Assembly (NCBI GenBank): GCA_035772785.1
Contig: JAOCPU010000038.1
Location: forward strand, 1-64,000
Source: Phlebiopsis flavidoalba
Taxonomy: Eukaryota; Basidiomycota; Agaricomycetes; Polyporales; Phanerochaetaceae
Length of the DNA: 64,000 nucleotides
Direction: 5' to 3'
Shown here: piece by piece, positions 23,020 to 34,849 of the stretch
Layout: each line of letters starts with the position of its first letter
How positions within the stretch are numbered: the first letter of the stretch is position 1
Position numbers and translations under genes: made by a program
Notes under the pieces: model-generated
The model's database searches: none
What the model was told of the DNA's origin: nothing
Seen by the model: only the letters and a program-made list of their open reading frames with translations

Positions 23020-24988
23020 GTAAAGGTTCTAAGTTTGATTTTTAGTGAGGATTACAACGGCTCGTAATAGCTCCACGCACTAGTTCAGGATGATGATAGT
23101 ACGGACGCCCTTCTGGAGAGATCCGACGGTACCAACCAGGAAGTTCACGACGAAGGCTAGGACTAGTGTCATGTCAGAGGATGTACGCTCACGTGGAGCC
23201 GACTCAACTCATTCTCTAGAATGTGATTCGAAATTGATGCGATCGTATAATTTCTGAAGTCTTTTTGGCTATGTTTCTTGTAGCGTTTACAATGTAATAG
23301 GACGGTCGCCCATGTATATATCCACTCACATAAAGTGCGAAACCGAAGGTATAGTCTGGCACTGACAGCCATGGGGCTGGTCGGTTTGGTATTCATATCC
23401 TGGAGCAGGTGTACGCATCGTATTGCGTTTGCGACACAGGTTCCGTAGTGAAAGCATCGCGAAAGTGGGCGTGGGCATAGTGTAGGGAACGTCCTGATGA
23501 GGGCCACATTGTGAATAATACGGAATGTTCGAATTGTGAGCGTTGTACAAGTGAAGGGGAGTATACTAGGTGACGAGTTTACGCGGTCCTGCAGAGGCAA
23601 AGGTCAATACCAAGGGGGCATATATGACACTGCGATTTGAGCTCCGAGCAAATTCCATGCATCCCGTAAGACCCAGGCGGTCGCATTGAGGCGGCCTACT
23701 GTCGTTGTTTTTCCCAGCGTAAGTAGGCTCGCATCCGGAACAAGACCATACCGCACGACAAAACGTCACGCAGCAGCACCTCTGTATCATTTCAGACCAC
23801 CGTTATTGAATGCAGAAGTAACACACCACGGACGACGACGACTCACTTAGCATCATTCGAAGCTCAGCCAAGCAGTCCTCAAGAATCATCCAGAGCGCGC
23901 CTCTCAGTTTTCATGTGTTCAAGATCACGTAGAGAAGTGGCCACCCCACAATGAACAGAAAGCGCATCAAATTTTGACCCCGCGATCGGTATTTAGCCGT
24001 ACCGTGGCACGAGTAAGGTAGTCGCTCAGGGGCTGAGTGACGCGTTAGGACCAGGTTATAGCCACGCAGGGTCTACACGTTACAGCCAACCATGATCGTA
24101 AACGGTCCGAGCACACCTTGACGGCAGGATGTGCACTTTGCTCTAAACAGGCGGTACCCAATCTGGGACCCGTCGCGAGGTGTATTGCTCAGTGCTCGAT
24201 CATGGCGCGAAGATGAAATCTACATACCGGTCAAAAGGAGAAACAAGCAATGTTTAGACCATCATTGTTGAGTTCGGAACAGTCGACTGAACTGTGTTAT
24301 GTGTATTCAACAAGATTGCCACCAGAACAACGGTCAATTTGTACCATGTGTTTTCCGCATGGTCCGACGCCTGATACCGTCCATATGGGTCAGAGCTTGC
24401 GTGATTCACTTTGCTTTCCAGGTAAGGGAGCAGAAATGAATGAAACAGGGAACGCGGGAATAAAAGACCCTGGGCGGAATGGCTCAGCACACGAATATGG
24501 CGAAGATGTTTCAGCGTCGACTCACACACTCATTAACATGTAGCTCCTTGTCTCCACACAAGACCCTATACAGAACAATAGAAGTCAGGAACGTTTCATG
24601 AGCCACAAACCTTCCGACACGAAGGCGAAGGCAAGCATAACCACGTGCTAAGCAATGCCATCGAACTTGGTTTTCATGATGCTAGATGGAGCCGGCTCAT
24701 CTTGCGAACAAGTCTTGTCCAAGGCGAGAGTTAGCTTGGCTTCATGCACCGTGCAGCATCGCTCTGTTCTGGTATGTCACAGTGCGCTTGAGGTTGATAA
24801 TTTGAGATTCGCCTGTGAGCTTGAAACCTGGTGCAAAAAGCTCGAGGTCTGCATACTTGCATTGTCTATTATGGGGTTACCGATATTAAAACACCCTATT
24901 ACGATACTGGTACCGAAAAGAAGACTAAATCCAAATAAAAGAGCGTGAATCCGGATTGCAGTCTAAGGTCCTGAGCAGAACACACACC
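23020..24988. other. No recognised gene
   Basis: Open frames of up to 143 codons (minus 23169-23600; plus 24250-24543 and 24655-24948) carry no motif I can identify. The first is rich in aromatic and leucine residues and could be part of a membrane protein, but nothing supports that further. Confidence 0.35.
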
Positions 24989-26749
24989 TCAGTCGCTCTC
25001 AGTCTCATACTCATCCGAATCATTTCCGTTCGAACGGTTGCTGTCGATACTTGCACGAGGGCGCTGCTTGCCCTTGGGGTCCTCCAGGAGCTCCACAAGC
25101 AACTGCCCGCCGCTCAAACCCTCGACGTCCCCAACCTTCTTGCCAGCCCTCCCAGTGTATCTCCTTCCGTGGATATGCCATTGCGAGTTTGAACCCAAAC
25201 CACTCCCCGTTCTTCTTTCCTACCCTCTCCATGGCATGGAGCAGACCCAACTCGCCGGGCTCCTCGCCTTCGGGAGGAGACGCAGGGTCCAAAGATGGGG
25301 CGAAGTCCTTGGTCTCCGGGATGAACATGGGTGTCCACGAACGCGTAGACTGCAGTCAACGAGTCCTCCTCGCCGAAGAAACGCACTGCCCGCCTCCCAT
25401 CTGGCATGCGGACACCCACACGCACGGTCTTTTTCCCACGACCCTGCTCGCCAGGGCGAGGCTCGCGCGGTAGCAATGCCTTACGCCCATAGCGGCGCCA
25501 CGCCATGCGCTTTTTTCGGCCCATCGCGCCTTCTCTTCTTCCGCTTGCTGCGCGCGCTCCTTCTCGAGCTGCTCTGCTTCGGCCAGCAGCCGTGCGGCCT
25601 CCTTGCTGCCCGCTCTTCTCTGCGCGGCGCTGCTCGATCTTCTCGGCGGTCGCGACGGGCGCTCTCCTCAAAGGCCCTGTCTTGCTCCGTCGCGCGCAGC
25701 GCCCGTTCCCGTTCCCGCTCCCGCGCGGCCACAGCTAATACAGCGTCACGCTCGGCGAATTGGCTACGGACGCGAGTTAGGTAGGGGGCCGCACGCGGGG
25801 TAAGAGCTGCTCCTGTAGGGTGGGTGACGAGTGTGCTGGCTGAGGTTGGAGCCGTGGCTGCAGGGATGGAAGGTCCCTGGTGACGTGAAAGAATGGTGAG
25901 CACAGGGGACTGGGAGGAAATCGACCCGGTGCTGTTCTGCGTGCTTGAAGCGCTATGAAGGCGACAAATGGATACGTAGTTGCTTGCAATTTCTGGGCAG
26001 CTACAGTCGAGTCAATAGATGTTCAAGACAGTCCCAATGTGTACATACCACTCACAACGCGTCCCGATCGCGGATGTCACCTTCCCCAGACAAGGAAATT
26101 GTTCTCATGCATGAGGCGCACAAGTGCGGGGTCAGTTAATGTGGTCCTAGCAGGGCTATAAGCTTATTGCGGTTTAGAGTGGGTGTGTGGGACTTACTTC
26201 TTGAAAGTGGCCACATCGTCGTGCTCCTCACTGACTAGAACTACGCATCCAATTCTAGGTTCTTTCTCCTTGGGCGCAAGTCTTTGCAAACGATTCGTAG
26301 CTTCCGACAAAGAAGTCGTGGAAGGAAACGCGCATTAACGTCATCGCCCTGTCTCCGAGTAAGGCCAACGGACGAGCCAGATGCTACCTACTCAGAGCCG
26401 GATGCCTCGGCCTTCGGTGATTTTGAGTTCGTGAGAACGCAACACAACCAGTCTCCTCTTCAAGGCTTTGGATCCAACGCTCCGCCGCAAGTTTTGGATC
26501 TCTTGTAGAATTGGGTGACGACCGTGCTCCCCTCCGAGGCTCACCCGAGGCCTGCAATAGAATATGACGGCGGAACCGCGGGAAGAGGAAGAGGAATGTG
26601 AAGTGTACGCAAGATGACGCGAAGAAGCGTGTAAGGAACGGCGAGGATGAACAACTATGGCAATGAGAAGGCTCCGCAGAGGGCCGGAAGATGAACGTGA
26701 CTACAGCACTTGAAGGCTGAGACTGGAAAGAGTCGCTTTCTGAGTACAT
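24989..26749 (-). CDS. Ubx2/FAF2-like UAS-UBX domain protein
   Basis: Probable ER or lipid-droplet protein that recruits Cdc48/p97 through its UBX domain for ER-associated degradation. The first exon gives a hydrophobic, phenylalanine-rich stretch, then AAERWIQSLEEETGC, FVGSYESFAKTCAQ and VVLVSEEHDDVATFKK, the start of the thioredoxin-like UAS domain. A 51-bp intron (26147-26197) follows. Exon 2 has LTDPALVRLMHENNFLVWG; the last exon has LQATTYPFVAFIALQ, a long charged coiled coil (ARERERERALR), then WRRYGRKALLPREPRPGEQG and the UBX core VRVGVRMPDGRRAVRFF / LTAVYAFVD. The C terminus is acidic, with the stop at 24989. No N-terminal UBA domain is visible, unlike human FAF2. There are several frame breaks; one is an extra base in the WGGDIRD motif at about 26092. 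Confidence 0.8.
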
Positions 26750-26787
26750 GATGGTACAGAAGAGAGTGAAGCCTACGGACCACTCGA

Positions 26788-28390
26788 TTAAATTGACGAC
26801 CGGAATGAACGGCCGCTCAATAGGCCCTCTTGCTCAGGAGTCATCCACGTCGAAAATCCCTCGACCCGTGCTGAGCTGACTGCTCGCGACGAAGACTCCT
26901 CCACTAGTTTTTTGTGGAATCGATAAGGGAGTGGACGGGTTGTTTTGTCGAATACTACATCTGCGGCGCGCTGTTCGAAATATAAGCCTTGGGTGTGTCA
27001 AGTCAGGATTGCAGTCTACATGATGACACGGTGTCATGTAAACAACGTGTTAACGTGCGTACCAAATCTGTCCATGTCACATAGCCGTGTATATGATCAT
27101 GTGCCAAGCGTAACTATCCGCTGTCCTGACTGAGAAGGGCTCACCTGAACATCCCAATGCCACGCTGCCCAGCCACACCCATTGCGACTTCCACGTCGCC
27201 TCCTGTTTGTAGGGCCTGGAGTTGGGCCACAGCCTCCTTTTGGGGGGTGAGAAAGAGCGTCGTAGTCCATAGGTAGGATGCAAGAGGAAAATTATAGTGA
27301 TATGCGAAGTTTAGAAGCAGGTCAGTGTATTGCAGCCATGCATGTGTCGTGAAAGTGTGGTGGCAGGCCAGCTCAAAGCGTCCTCGCCACACGCCTGCAG
27401 CGAATTATGAGGATATGTCTATTTATGGTAACGATAAGCAATCACCTATGGGGGAAATGATCGAGAAACCTCCGCCCGACGCTTCTTGTCTCGTGCACTT
27501 TACCTCTTCTTCGTCCTCAACTGAGTCTACTCTTTAATATATTCACGTCAAAGATGGGTGAGGTTGTAAATGTTCTGGTTTTTTTGCGTTTTTGCCGTCA
27601 TAGTCATTGCATTCAGATGGGTGACCTCTGGTACGTACAGCGACCCTCTGCCGAGAAGCTTGGTTACTTACTTCGAGTGCCTCAGGCAAGGACTCGTCCG
27701 CAGACCCAAATTCACCAACGGCCATCCTCGGCTTCAAGCCAAAAACCGTCACTCCAGAACAAGTGCGGCGTACTACGTTTGCGTGACACGCCGTCCTCTA
27801 ACAGCCACATCTAGGTCGACGCTGTGCACTCATCATGGTTCCCCGACATACTCCCCGCGTAGGTGGCACTCATGCTCACGATTTCACTCCGTACTCAAAT
27901 CTAGACTTGATTAGAGACAATATTCGTTTCGACCTCTTGCGAACGGGAAGCGGGTCCCAGCTCACCTCGAATAAGATCCTAGAGCGCGGCTTCTTACCAG
28001 CCGTACGTTACTCATCGCAACACATGTATAGCCTACCCCACAGGCTCCATATCCTACCAGCCACCACCAGGCCTACTACAGAGTATACCCACGCGCAACA
28101 CTAAACAACGCCCAACGGCCTGTCCCACCGGAGCCAACGCCGCCCCTGTAACCCGCAGCAGGCCCTCACAACCACCAGGAGTACCTCATCAGCCGTTCCA
28201 AAAGCTTTGAACATCGCGTAACGGACGCTCCGATGCGCCTTCACCCATCGCGAGTTAGTGTCGCATAAGTGGGAGGACGATTCCTTCCAAGCGAGAAGCT
28301 GGCCTTCGAGAGCGGAAGGCGCGAATGGATTCTGGCTGCAAGGGAGTAAGTACTCGCAGTCCCTATCACCGTCGCTGACCGAAGTCAAAC
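26788..28390 (-). CDS. Unrecognised multi-exon gene
   Basis: A set of minus-strand exon candidates in the right order, supported by splice signals, but from no family I recognise. From the 5' side: NPFAPSALEGQLLAWKESSS and YAMFKAFGTADE (about 28.2-28.35 kb); VFGLKPRMAVGEFGSADESL ending ..PEALE at a GTAAGT donor (near 27,675); a short exon EASGGGFSIISPIG ending at a GTGATT donor; an exon WRGRFELACHHTFTTHAWLQ, YTDLLLNFAYHYNFPLASYL and FLTPQKEAVAQLQAL ending GMFR at a GTGAGC donor (27,144); and a last exon ending WMTPEQEGLLSGRSFRSSI with TAA at 26788-26790. The aromatic, histidine-rich middle exon may contact or span a membrane. The 5' limit and some joins are uncertain. Confidence 0.45.
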
Positions 28391-28399
28391 AACTAATAC

Positions 28400-29985
28400 G
28401 CTCGTCCTAGACGCATGCTGGCTCAGCAGAAGCAGAACTCTGCAGCTTCGAATTCGTCATCTTAGTCAAAGAAACCTTGGATCTTTGCACACCGCATGTT
28501 ATACTAGCGGCTTGTCTTATGTGGCCGTTTTCCTACGGCGAACAAATTGGTAGGCTGGTGGCAATACTACATCCATCATATTCACATCCTCACCTACTCA
28601 GACCGGACCGAGTTAGTATGTTTGGCCTTGCATTTATGAGGGTTGTCTACGGCCGTGTCCCTTGGGAACTTTTCGCCACCATTTGGGCGATGACATCGAG
28701 CCCATCATGGGCCGTCATTGAAAGTTTCGCCTCGAGTGATTTTGCGCGCAACAGTGCGATAGCTGTCTGCCTCTTACCCAGCTGGACGGGTTGCCACCGT
28801 ATGCTCAGTGGCGAGCGTGTCAAACATGCGAGTGCCCTCGTGCAAACCAGAGCCGCAAACGTTGAAAGACCATGTGTAAAGTACGACTTTGAGACTGATA
28901 TCTCAGTGGCTATTTTTTTGTCCTTGAGAAACGAAGATATATATGGTACAATGTAAACTAGATCGCAAAGCTCAGGCACGATATCCTTGAGATTCAACCA
29001 GGCAGCAAAACGTCACATCAGACATACGAAGACGAGTAGCGATATCAGCAATAGATGACAAAACAGCATTTAACAATCCAGCCATAAACGAAATCCTCAT
29101 CTTTGTCGTCGGAACCCGCAGATGTGTCCTCGGGCAGGTGTCTCGCATCTTGGCAAATGCTCGCGTCAAACTTCTTCCAGCGCATTGAAGGAAAGCTTCG
29201 ACAACGTTTGCGATGCTGAGATTGTCTCCGGGGTCCCTTCCATCGTAGAGGATGAAACTAATGACCGATTTACCACATGACCCTCATAATGGATTGTGGG
29301 TGTACTTCTCACGGCTCAAATGGAGTGCCGTAGTAAGAGACCTCTTCTGCACGAAGCTTGAAGCAGAGGGCTAACGACGTCCGTGGCGCGGAATGACAGG
29401 GATACGCATCCTCACCTGTCTCGACAGTCAAGTTTCCATCCACGCCATAGCACTAAACTACAACACGCGACCCTCTTTCCTGTAAACCCATCCCGATCTT
29501 GCCCATTGAAACGCGCGCCTCAGCCAAGCTGTCGGCTTCGATCTCCTGCTTGGAGAAGATATCTTGACCGAAAACTCGGCTCGCCATCCCTGCTCGAATT
29601 GGCGACCGGTGCCGTTCTGGAAACTTGATCGCACCGTGGTACGACAGCGGATTTGAACTCGGGCGCGATTTAAGGTTTCATTGAGTCCTTTCTGCCCCCC
29701 CCCCGGCGCACTGCTTCTCCCACGTGGTGAGCACGGTGGTGGTAGCCTTGTCCTTGTGCGCCCAATCCAAAGAAGCGCGTTGCGCGGGTGCGGGTTGGGG
29801 TGGCGTGACTAGTGTGTGACGTGGAGGTGGACGTAAGGCTGCGGGAGGAATTACTGGGGCAACTGAAGTGAGAGAAAGATCAATAGACGTGCTGTGGAAA
29901 GGTGCACAGCATATAATGACAGGCGTTCTGTACCGTTTCGTTCCATGAACAGCCTCCCTGCTTGGAACTTTTGCCCTTGAGCCGC
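28400..29985. other. Mostly unassigned; possible minus-strand exons at 29.4-29.87 kb
   Basis: The plus-strand frame 28477-28956 (159 codons) has no recognisable domain. On the minus strand a proline-rich segment leads into ASLDWAHKDKATTTVLTTWE (about 29.70-29.83 kb), and further on DIFSKQEIEADSLAEARVSM (about 29.47-29.53 kb). These read like coding sequence and may be 5' exons of the unrecognised gene below, but no join could be shown. A 10-base C run is at 29695-29704. Confidence 0.3.
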
Positions 29986-29999
29986 GCTAGGCAAGTATT

Positions 30000-31312
30000 A
30001 TCGCTTGTTGGGAGATGCTTTTGACACCTACAAGGGGTGGGAGGGGTGAAATTGTGCCCCCGACCCCGGGTAATTGAAAGGGAAACAAACGGATACTGTT
30101 GGTGTTTAAGAAACAGGTTCGCTTTGGATCGCTTTACAAAAACTCGTCGAATATTTTCCCAATTGCCACTCCTTTGACCTGATAAGGACCTCAGCTCCAG
30201 TCGCAGCAAGAGAGCACATTCCCTCACGACCCGCGCAGTACGATGCTTGTAGCTGTCCCCGGTCCTCGCATGTCTGGATCAACCCATTATTAGTAAGTAT
30301 ATCATTCGAGTTACCAAATGCGGATGTTTCTCGAACGCGTGGCCATAATTAACGCTGTGTGGCGGCTTCAACATCTCCCGTGTCCATCGCGCGTCGATGC
30401 CCTGGGAGTCAAAGTAATCCATTGTACCTTTGGCTGACAAAATATCCGTCCACTCCACCTCCACTGGTATGTCAGGGCCCCCATGTGACATTTGACCACG
30501 GACTGGCGCCAGTCGTGGGGGCGAGTATAGGGTCTCGGGAATTCCTTGATCATTTTTTCGACACTGGACAGGCATTGACGGTTTATGGTTCCCTGTACAT
30601 CAGCCGCCACAAGCTCACATGGATTTTGTCCGTGTAGCGGGGCTTTGTATCCATATCCTCCAGAGGACCCGGATAGTGTCCCAACCATCCGCCAAGTTTG
30701 CTCTGACCGGTCTACAGAGTGATGACAGTTGGCTCGTCGCAGCAGCAAAATGGAAGGACGTACCGTAAGCACGAATTTGGTGCCATCCCATATACCCAGA
30801 GTGTCATCTCCCTCGTCAAAGCTGACGCGCTCAAAACCAAACTCTTCAGACGCTCTCCACATGTTCTTGTTCACCTTCACAAAGATGGACGCGCCAAGTT
30901 CAATGGATTCTAGCTCAGGATCGGGGGGGGTCATACGGTTGTAGCCGGGTGATACTACCTGTGTATTGATTAGCACATTCAGTTTTTCAGGCAAATTTAT
31001 AACTACGTCTGACCTTGCACGGACGACTCACGTCCTCCAACATAAGAGTTGCTGTCAAATATGATCAACTCTCGCAACATCCAATCCATATCGTTTCCTT
31101 GGCCTTGCTAATACCAGAACGCCTCAGCGGAGGAACCTCCCGGCCTCCCGTGTCACCAACGTGTCTCTGGCAATCCGTGGCGGTATACAGATCGTTGCTG
31201 GTGGGAAAGGCGCTAGAGAGAACTCTGTTCGTCTGTTGATTGATGCGCGCGCTGATCCACGGTAGGGGAAACGGGAGCTGAACGCAGCAACGGCCTCGGA
31301 GACAGAAGCCAT
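30000..31312 (-). CDS. Prenylcysteine oxidase/lyase family FAD enzyme
   Basis: FAD-dependent enzyme that releases the isoprenoid from prenylcysteine after turnover of prenylated proteins, usually lysosomal/vacuolar or secreted. Near the N terminus a broken Rossmann beta-alpha-beta unit is visible: a glycine-rich GG..SS, then AEAFW, ISKAKE, RYGLDV and IFDSNSYVGG, ending at a GTGAGT donor. The next exon starts after AATACACAG and reads VVSPGYNRMTPPDPELESIE, LGASIFVKVNKNMWRASEEF and LGIWDGTKFVLT. Later exons include FLxLY-type text, DILSAKGTMDYFDSQGIDAR, WTREMLKPPHSVNYG and a glycine-containing SLAATGAEV..GNWE segment matching the family's conserved C-terminal part. The frame shifts repeatedly. 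The start could be 31312 or an upstream ATG at 31502 that opens a hydrophobic LYLVVVVV stretch. The C-terminal end was not fixed. Confidence 0.7.
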
Positions 31313-31502
31313 ATTGTGCGGCCAGGAGGACTTTCAGAAGACTACCATGGTATCCTCTGGGACCAGCACGAGCACACGCACGCTCTGTAACACGCGACAG
31401 GTTGCCGTTAGACGAAAACAACTGGGCTGTGCACTGGGGTCGACGGACGACGACAACGACGAGATACAGACGAGGAGTACGAGAACGTGTCCTCGACGAC
31501 AA

Positions 31503-32452
31503 TCGGGAATGCCTTAAATTACGCGCTTGTCAGCGGACTAAGCCCATTAACGAATTTGATAGGCGCTCCGTGTGAAATGTGATGCGCCTCGACGCATTCA
31601 TTGGGTGGTGTTGTTTCAGACGCTTGCCTACCGCACAGCCACAAATTCCATGTAGGCGTTACGAGTCTAACGGAAGCAGAATTCATACCAGGTCTGTATA
31701 AAGATCGATGAAACTTAAAATCACTATATGACACTTATATCATGTATTAACTAAGTACAGATAGCACAGTTTGCGCAGATTCGCCAGGACGCGACGAGAA
31801 TCCCCTCTAGACGGTCCATAACATGGGGGAATACTCTTCAATGGCGACCCTAAGTTTCGTGGCGGGAAAGATATCAATCGCTACCCAACTAACCAGCTGG
31901 GCAGGGTTGCCGTCGGCTCAGGGCCGTCATGTAGCGCAACGCCCATTACAACCCTTTTGCGGGCACCTTTACTAGTCGGCCAGATCACGTTATTCCCAAA
32001 AAAAAACAAAAAGATGTTCATTTGCGCCAGAAGATAGTAATTAAAAACGGGAATTCTCCTTCCCTGCCTCCATGCACAACGTGACCAGCGGCCCTCGCGC
32101 AAAGCCTCGTAGGGAAACTTTTGTAACCTTCTCTTAAAGGAGACATTGTCCGACCGAAGGAGTGTTGTACAAAGGTTCACATTCGATCCCCACATACAGA
32201 TATCGTCTTCCAATCATGAATCCGTATTCGAGGGGTTATCGTGTAACCTGGGGCGTTCATCCTTCTGGTGTGGACGCCCCTCTGGGACTAGCACACAGAT
32301 AGTTCCTGATCGAGTTGGAACCGCCCCTCGTGCCGCTCATCTGGGACTCGTCCGAGAGCCCTCACTGAGTTTCGCAACTTAATCGAGAGGAATCTCAACT
32401 CGGAGAGGACGTCCCTCCTAATTCTCTCTCCCTGGATATTACTCACAGCCAG
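31503..32452. other. Divergent intergenic region
   Basis: About 950 bp between the minus-strand prenylcysteine lyase and the plus-strand alpha/beta hydrolase, presumably holding both promoters. Only short frames without motifs are seen. ACTCACAG just before 32453 could be a splice acceptor for an unseen first exon of the hydrolase. Confidence 0.35.
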
Positions 32453-33355
32453 TTGATTTCGCTAGTAATATACCTGAGTGATCCCAAATCATCAAACGAG
32501 GAATCCTGTTTGGGTCGCGGGGTGAATGCCGCTTGGGTTTCACCCGTTCCCAGCTTGATTAGAGGCGATGTTGCAAAGTGGGCTGAGGAAGCAGGCGTTC
32601 GAGCTGAACGCATCCCGGGATATTGGTTCGAGAAGAAGGGGTCAAATATTCACGTCGGCGCATCCCCGAGACCGGGCGAAAAGGTCATCTATGCCCTCCA
32701 TGGTGGAGCATACACAAAACTCTCCGCCCACCCCAACAATGTCGTGTCGACCATTTATCATGGACTTTTGGAACACACACGTGACATTCAGCGAGCATTC
32801 AGCCTGGAATATCGTCTTGCATGCAGACGTTCAGGAAAACCTCTCCACCCCTTTCCCACGCAGCTCATCGACGCCGTCGCGGGTTACATGTACCTCGTGA
32901 AGGACGTCGGATTCTCGCCCGCAGACATCGTCGTCGTCGGCGACTCTGCCGGTGGCAACCTCGCGGTCGCTCTTGTTCGCTACCTAGTCGAGCGTCGAGC
33001 GGCCGGCGATGCGGAACATCCCTTACATGCGGGCCTCGGGCTCTCCTTCTGGTACTCCCCCTGGTTTGACCTTGAGGTTCGCGCCTCCGACCCCCAGCTC
33101 TCCGTTCTCCGCAACATCCCGTGCATATGGTCTTTGAACGTCTTTGGGGAAGACTTCAGCGCCGCCCATTTCCTTCTTCTCTGGGCGAGCGCCCGCTCTC
33201 CTACGCGCCTCCAACCGCTACATCTCCCCCCATTCCCAGTTCACCGGGGGGCTGCCCTAGAGCGAGCACCCGTAGTCGTTCAAGAAGGCTTTCACCACAC
33301 GCGACGCTCACTTAACTGCGGCGGTCAACGGAGACCACTGTCACGGACCAGATAG
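32453..33355 (+). CDS. Alpha/beta hydrolase fold-3 (HSL-like) esterase
   Basis: Esterase/lipase of the hormone-sensitive-lipase-like group, similar to many Agaricomycete carboxylesterases or steryl acetyl hydrolases. The oxyanion-hole motif HGGAY is at about residue 82, the nucleophile elbow GDSAGGN at about 163, and helper motifs YHGLLEHTRDIQRAFSLEYR and DAVAGYMYLVKDVGF lie between. From about residue 245 the frame is wrong; the other frame continues LGERPLSYAPPTA..., then YISPHSQFTGGLP, as expected for the family. The C-terminal part with the catalytic Asp and His is not recognisable in frame, so the gene is either frameshifted or truncated. The first residues may not be the true start, because an upstream exon is possible. 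The substrate cannot be inferred. Confidence 0.75.
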   Translation: MISLVIYLSDPKSSNEESCLGRGVNAAWVSPVPSLIRGDVAKWAEEAGVRAERIPGYWFEKKGSNIHVGASPRPGEKVIYALHGGAYTKLSAHPNNVVSTIYHGLLEHTRDIQRAFSLEYRLACRRSGKPLHPFPTQLIDAVAGYMYLVKDVGFSPADIVVVGDSAGGNLAVALVRYLVERRAAGDAEHPLHAGLGLSFWYSPWFDLEVRASDPQLSVLRNIPCIWSLNVFGEDFSAAHFLLLWASARSPTRLQPLHLPPFPVHRGAALERAPVVVQEGFHHTRRSLNCGGQRRPLSRTR

Positions 33356-34375
33356 ACCCAATACCTCTGCACGCGAAGAATGAAGGCGAGTTCTAGAGAG
33401 ATGCAGTTCATGCTGGTCGCGTATCCCGACGCAATCGCATGACTATCCTGCGGCACTGTTGATCATTGCATGAACCGGGAGCGCCTCTGGGATGCGCTTG
33501 AAACTCGGTGTGCGCGCGGAAATGGATAGAAACTCGTTGAGTCGGTGTACCGATGATCAAGGGGGACCTACTCGTGCACGCTGTTATGAGTAACTCGGAC
33601 ACTGTCTATTATTATGTGACTAGGATTCGTAAGGTGGTGATTGGGTTTATGACCGCGCTCCTAATATTTATTATTTATTAGCGAATAGGGTTTCAGTCAA
33701 AGACATGTAAATATTTTGAGACCGATTGGCTGCTACCAATACTTCACAAGGAATGTTGCACGAACACATACTGACAGTAACTGGCGCTACCGTCCGTCTC
33801 ACGGGAAATGATTGAAGTAAATCAATAACAGTCCACGACGGCCCTACAGGTTTCGGACTAAGTAACAACTACATGTTTCGCTGTGACGAGACGAGGATCT
33901 GATATGGATTCTGAGGTTGACTTTAAAGCATGCTCCGGGTGGAAGATGCGTCCCATAGAGGATCAGAAGATGGAGGAGTGTAGAAAATAGTGGCCCATCA
34001 CGCCACGAACGGAATGGAAGGTTATGAGTGATGGAGACTATCTGAGGCAAATATGCGCGAGCCAGTGGGAGTGCTCGGGGTGGTCGACGACAAACGCCGA
34101 AGAGCTCTGACCGGCTGGCCGAAGGTTCGCATGCATCCAACGACGGGTGTCGGAGAGTAAAACAACATCCGGGGCGCGGGGGCTTCGACGGCGTGAAGTG
34201 GGTCGTCATTGAGCGCAGGTCAGTGATAGACCTGGAGGTGGGGATTACGATGTGCGAGTGTGGAAGGAATAGTGATGAAAATGTGTGAACATAGGATGTC
34301 AGGCGCACACGACGCTCATTGTGGCAACGACGCGCAGGGGGGAGGAATCTCTTCGAAGGCACTGTGTGTGAAAAA
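33356..34375. other. No recognised gene
   Basis: Possible decayed C-terminal sequence of the preceding hydrolase in the first 200 bp, then nothing assignable. The long minus-strand frame at 33844-34551 is a by-product of the repetitive DNA to its right. Confidence 0.35.
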
Positions 34376-34379
34376 CATC

Positions 34380-34484
34380 GGGACGAGACTTGTAGGCTGG
34401 GTACGAGAACTGTGTAGACTGGGACGGGAACTTGTAGACTGTGACGATGAACCTGTAGACTGGGACGAGAACTTGTAGATTGGG
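34380..34484. repeat. Minisatellite, about five 20-22 bp units
   Basis: Imperfect tandem copies of GGGACGAGAACTTGTAGACT, each differing by one to three bases (for example GTGACGATGAACCTGTAGACT). Confidence 0.85.
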
Positions 34485-34560
34485 CACTGCGAATGGGCCA
34501 CTGTGGGATAGGCACTGGGGATAGGCACTGCAGATAGCACTGCGAAGGCACTGGGGGGTA
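34485..34560. repeat. Second short-unit tandem repeat
   Basis: Units of 12-15 bp built on GGGATAGGCACTG or GCACTGCGAA directly follow the 20-22 bp minisatellite, suggesting one composite array. Confidence 0.75.
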
Positions 34561-34849
34561 GGACGAATGTGGCTTGTGGTAGCAGCGTCTTCAACGCTGA
34601 GCAGAAGCACGGGGCGTAATTGGGTTTACGACAGCACTGAGCACTGGACGTATGGGGGTGGATAGACGGTGAAATGTGTGTCATAGATTTCGTAAAAACT
34701 ATATAATTGATTGGTGATTAGAACAGGAGCCAAATAAAGAGAGAGGTAATAGACGTACGACATAAGAGTCATGGGGAACATAGATAAGCACTTGAGCATG
34801 TAGTAGTGTGAGCTGATGACAGCGGTGATGTAGCACCCAGAGTGGGCGA

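Noticed and set aside
25038..25784. 248-codon plus-strand open frame
   Set aside because: It is the complementary shadow of the UBX and coiled-coil exon; its arginine/serine-rich composition mirrors the coiled coil on the other strand.
29640..29690. Possible tRNA (GAGTTCAAATCCG on the minus strand)
   Set aside because: The T-arm stem does not pair and no acceptor or anticodon arm can be drawn.
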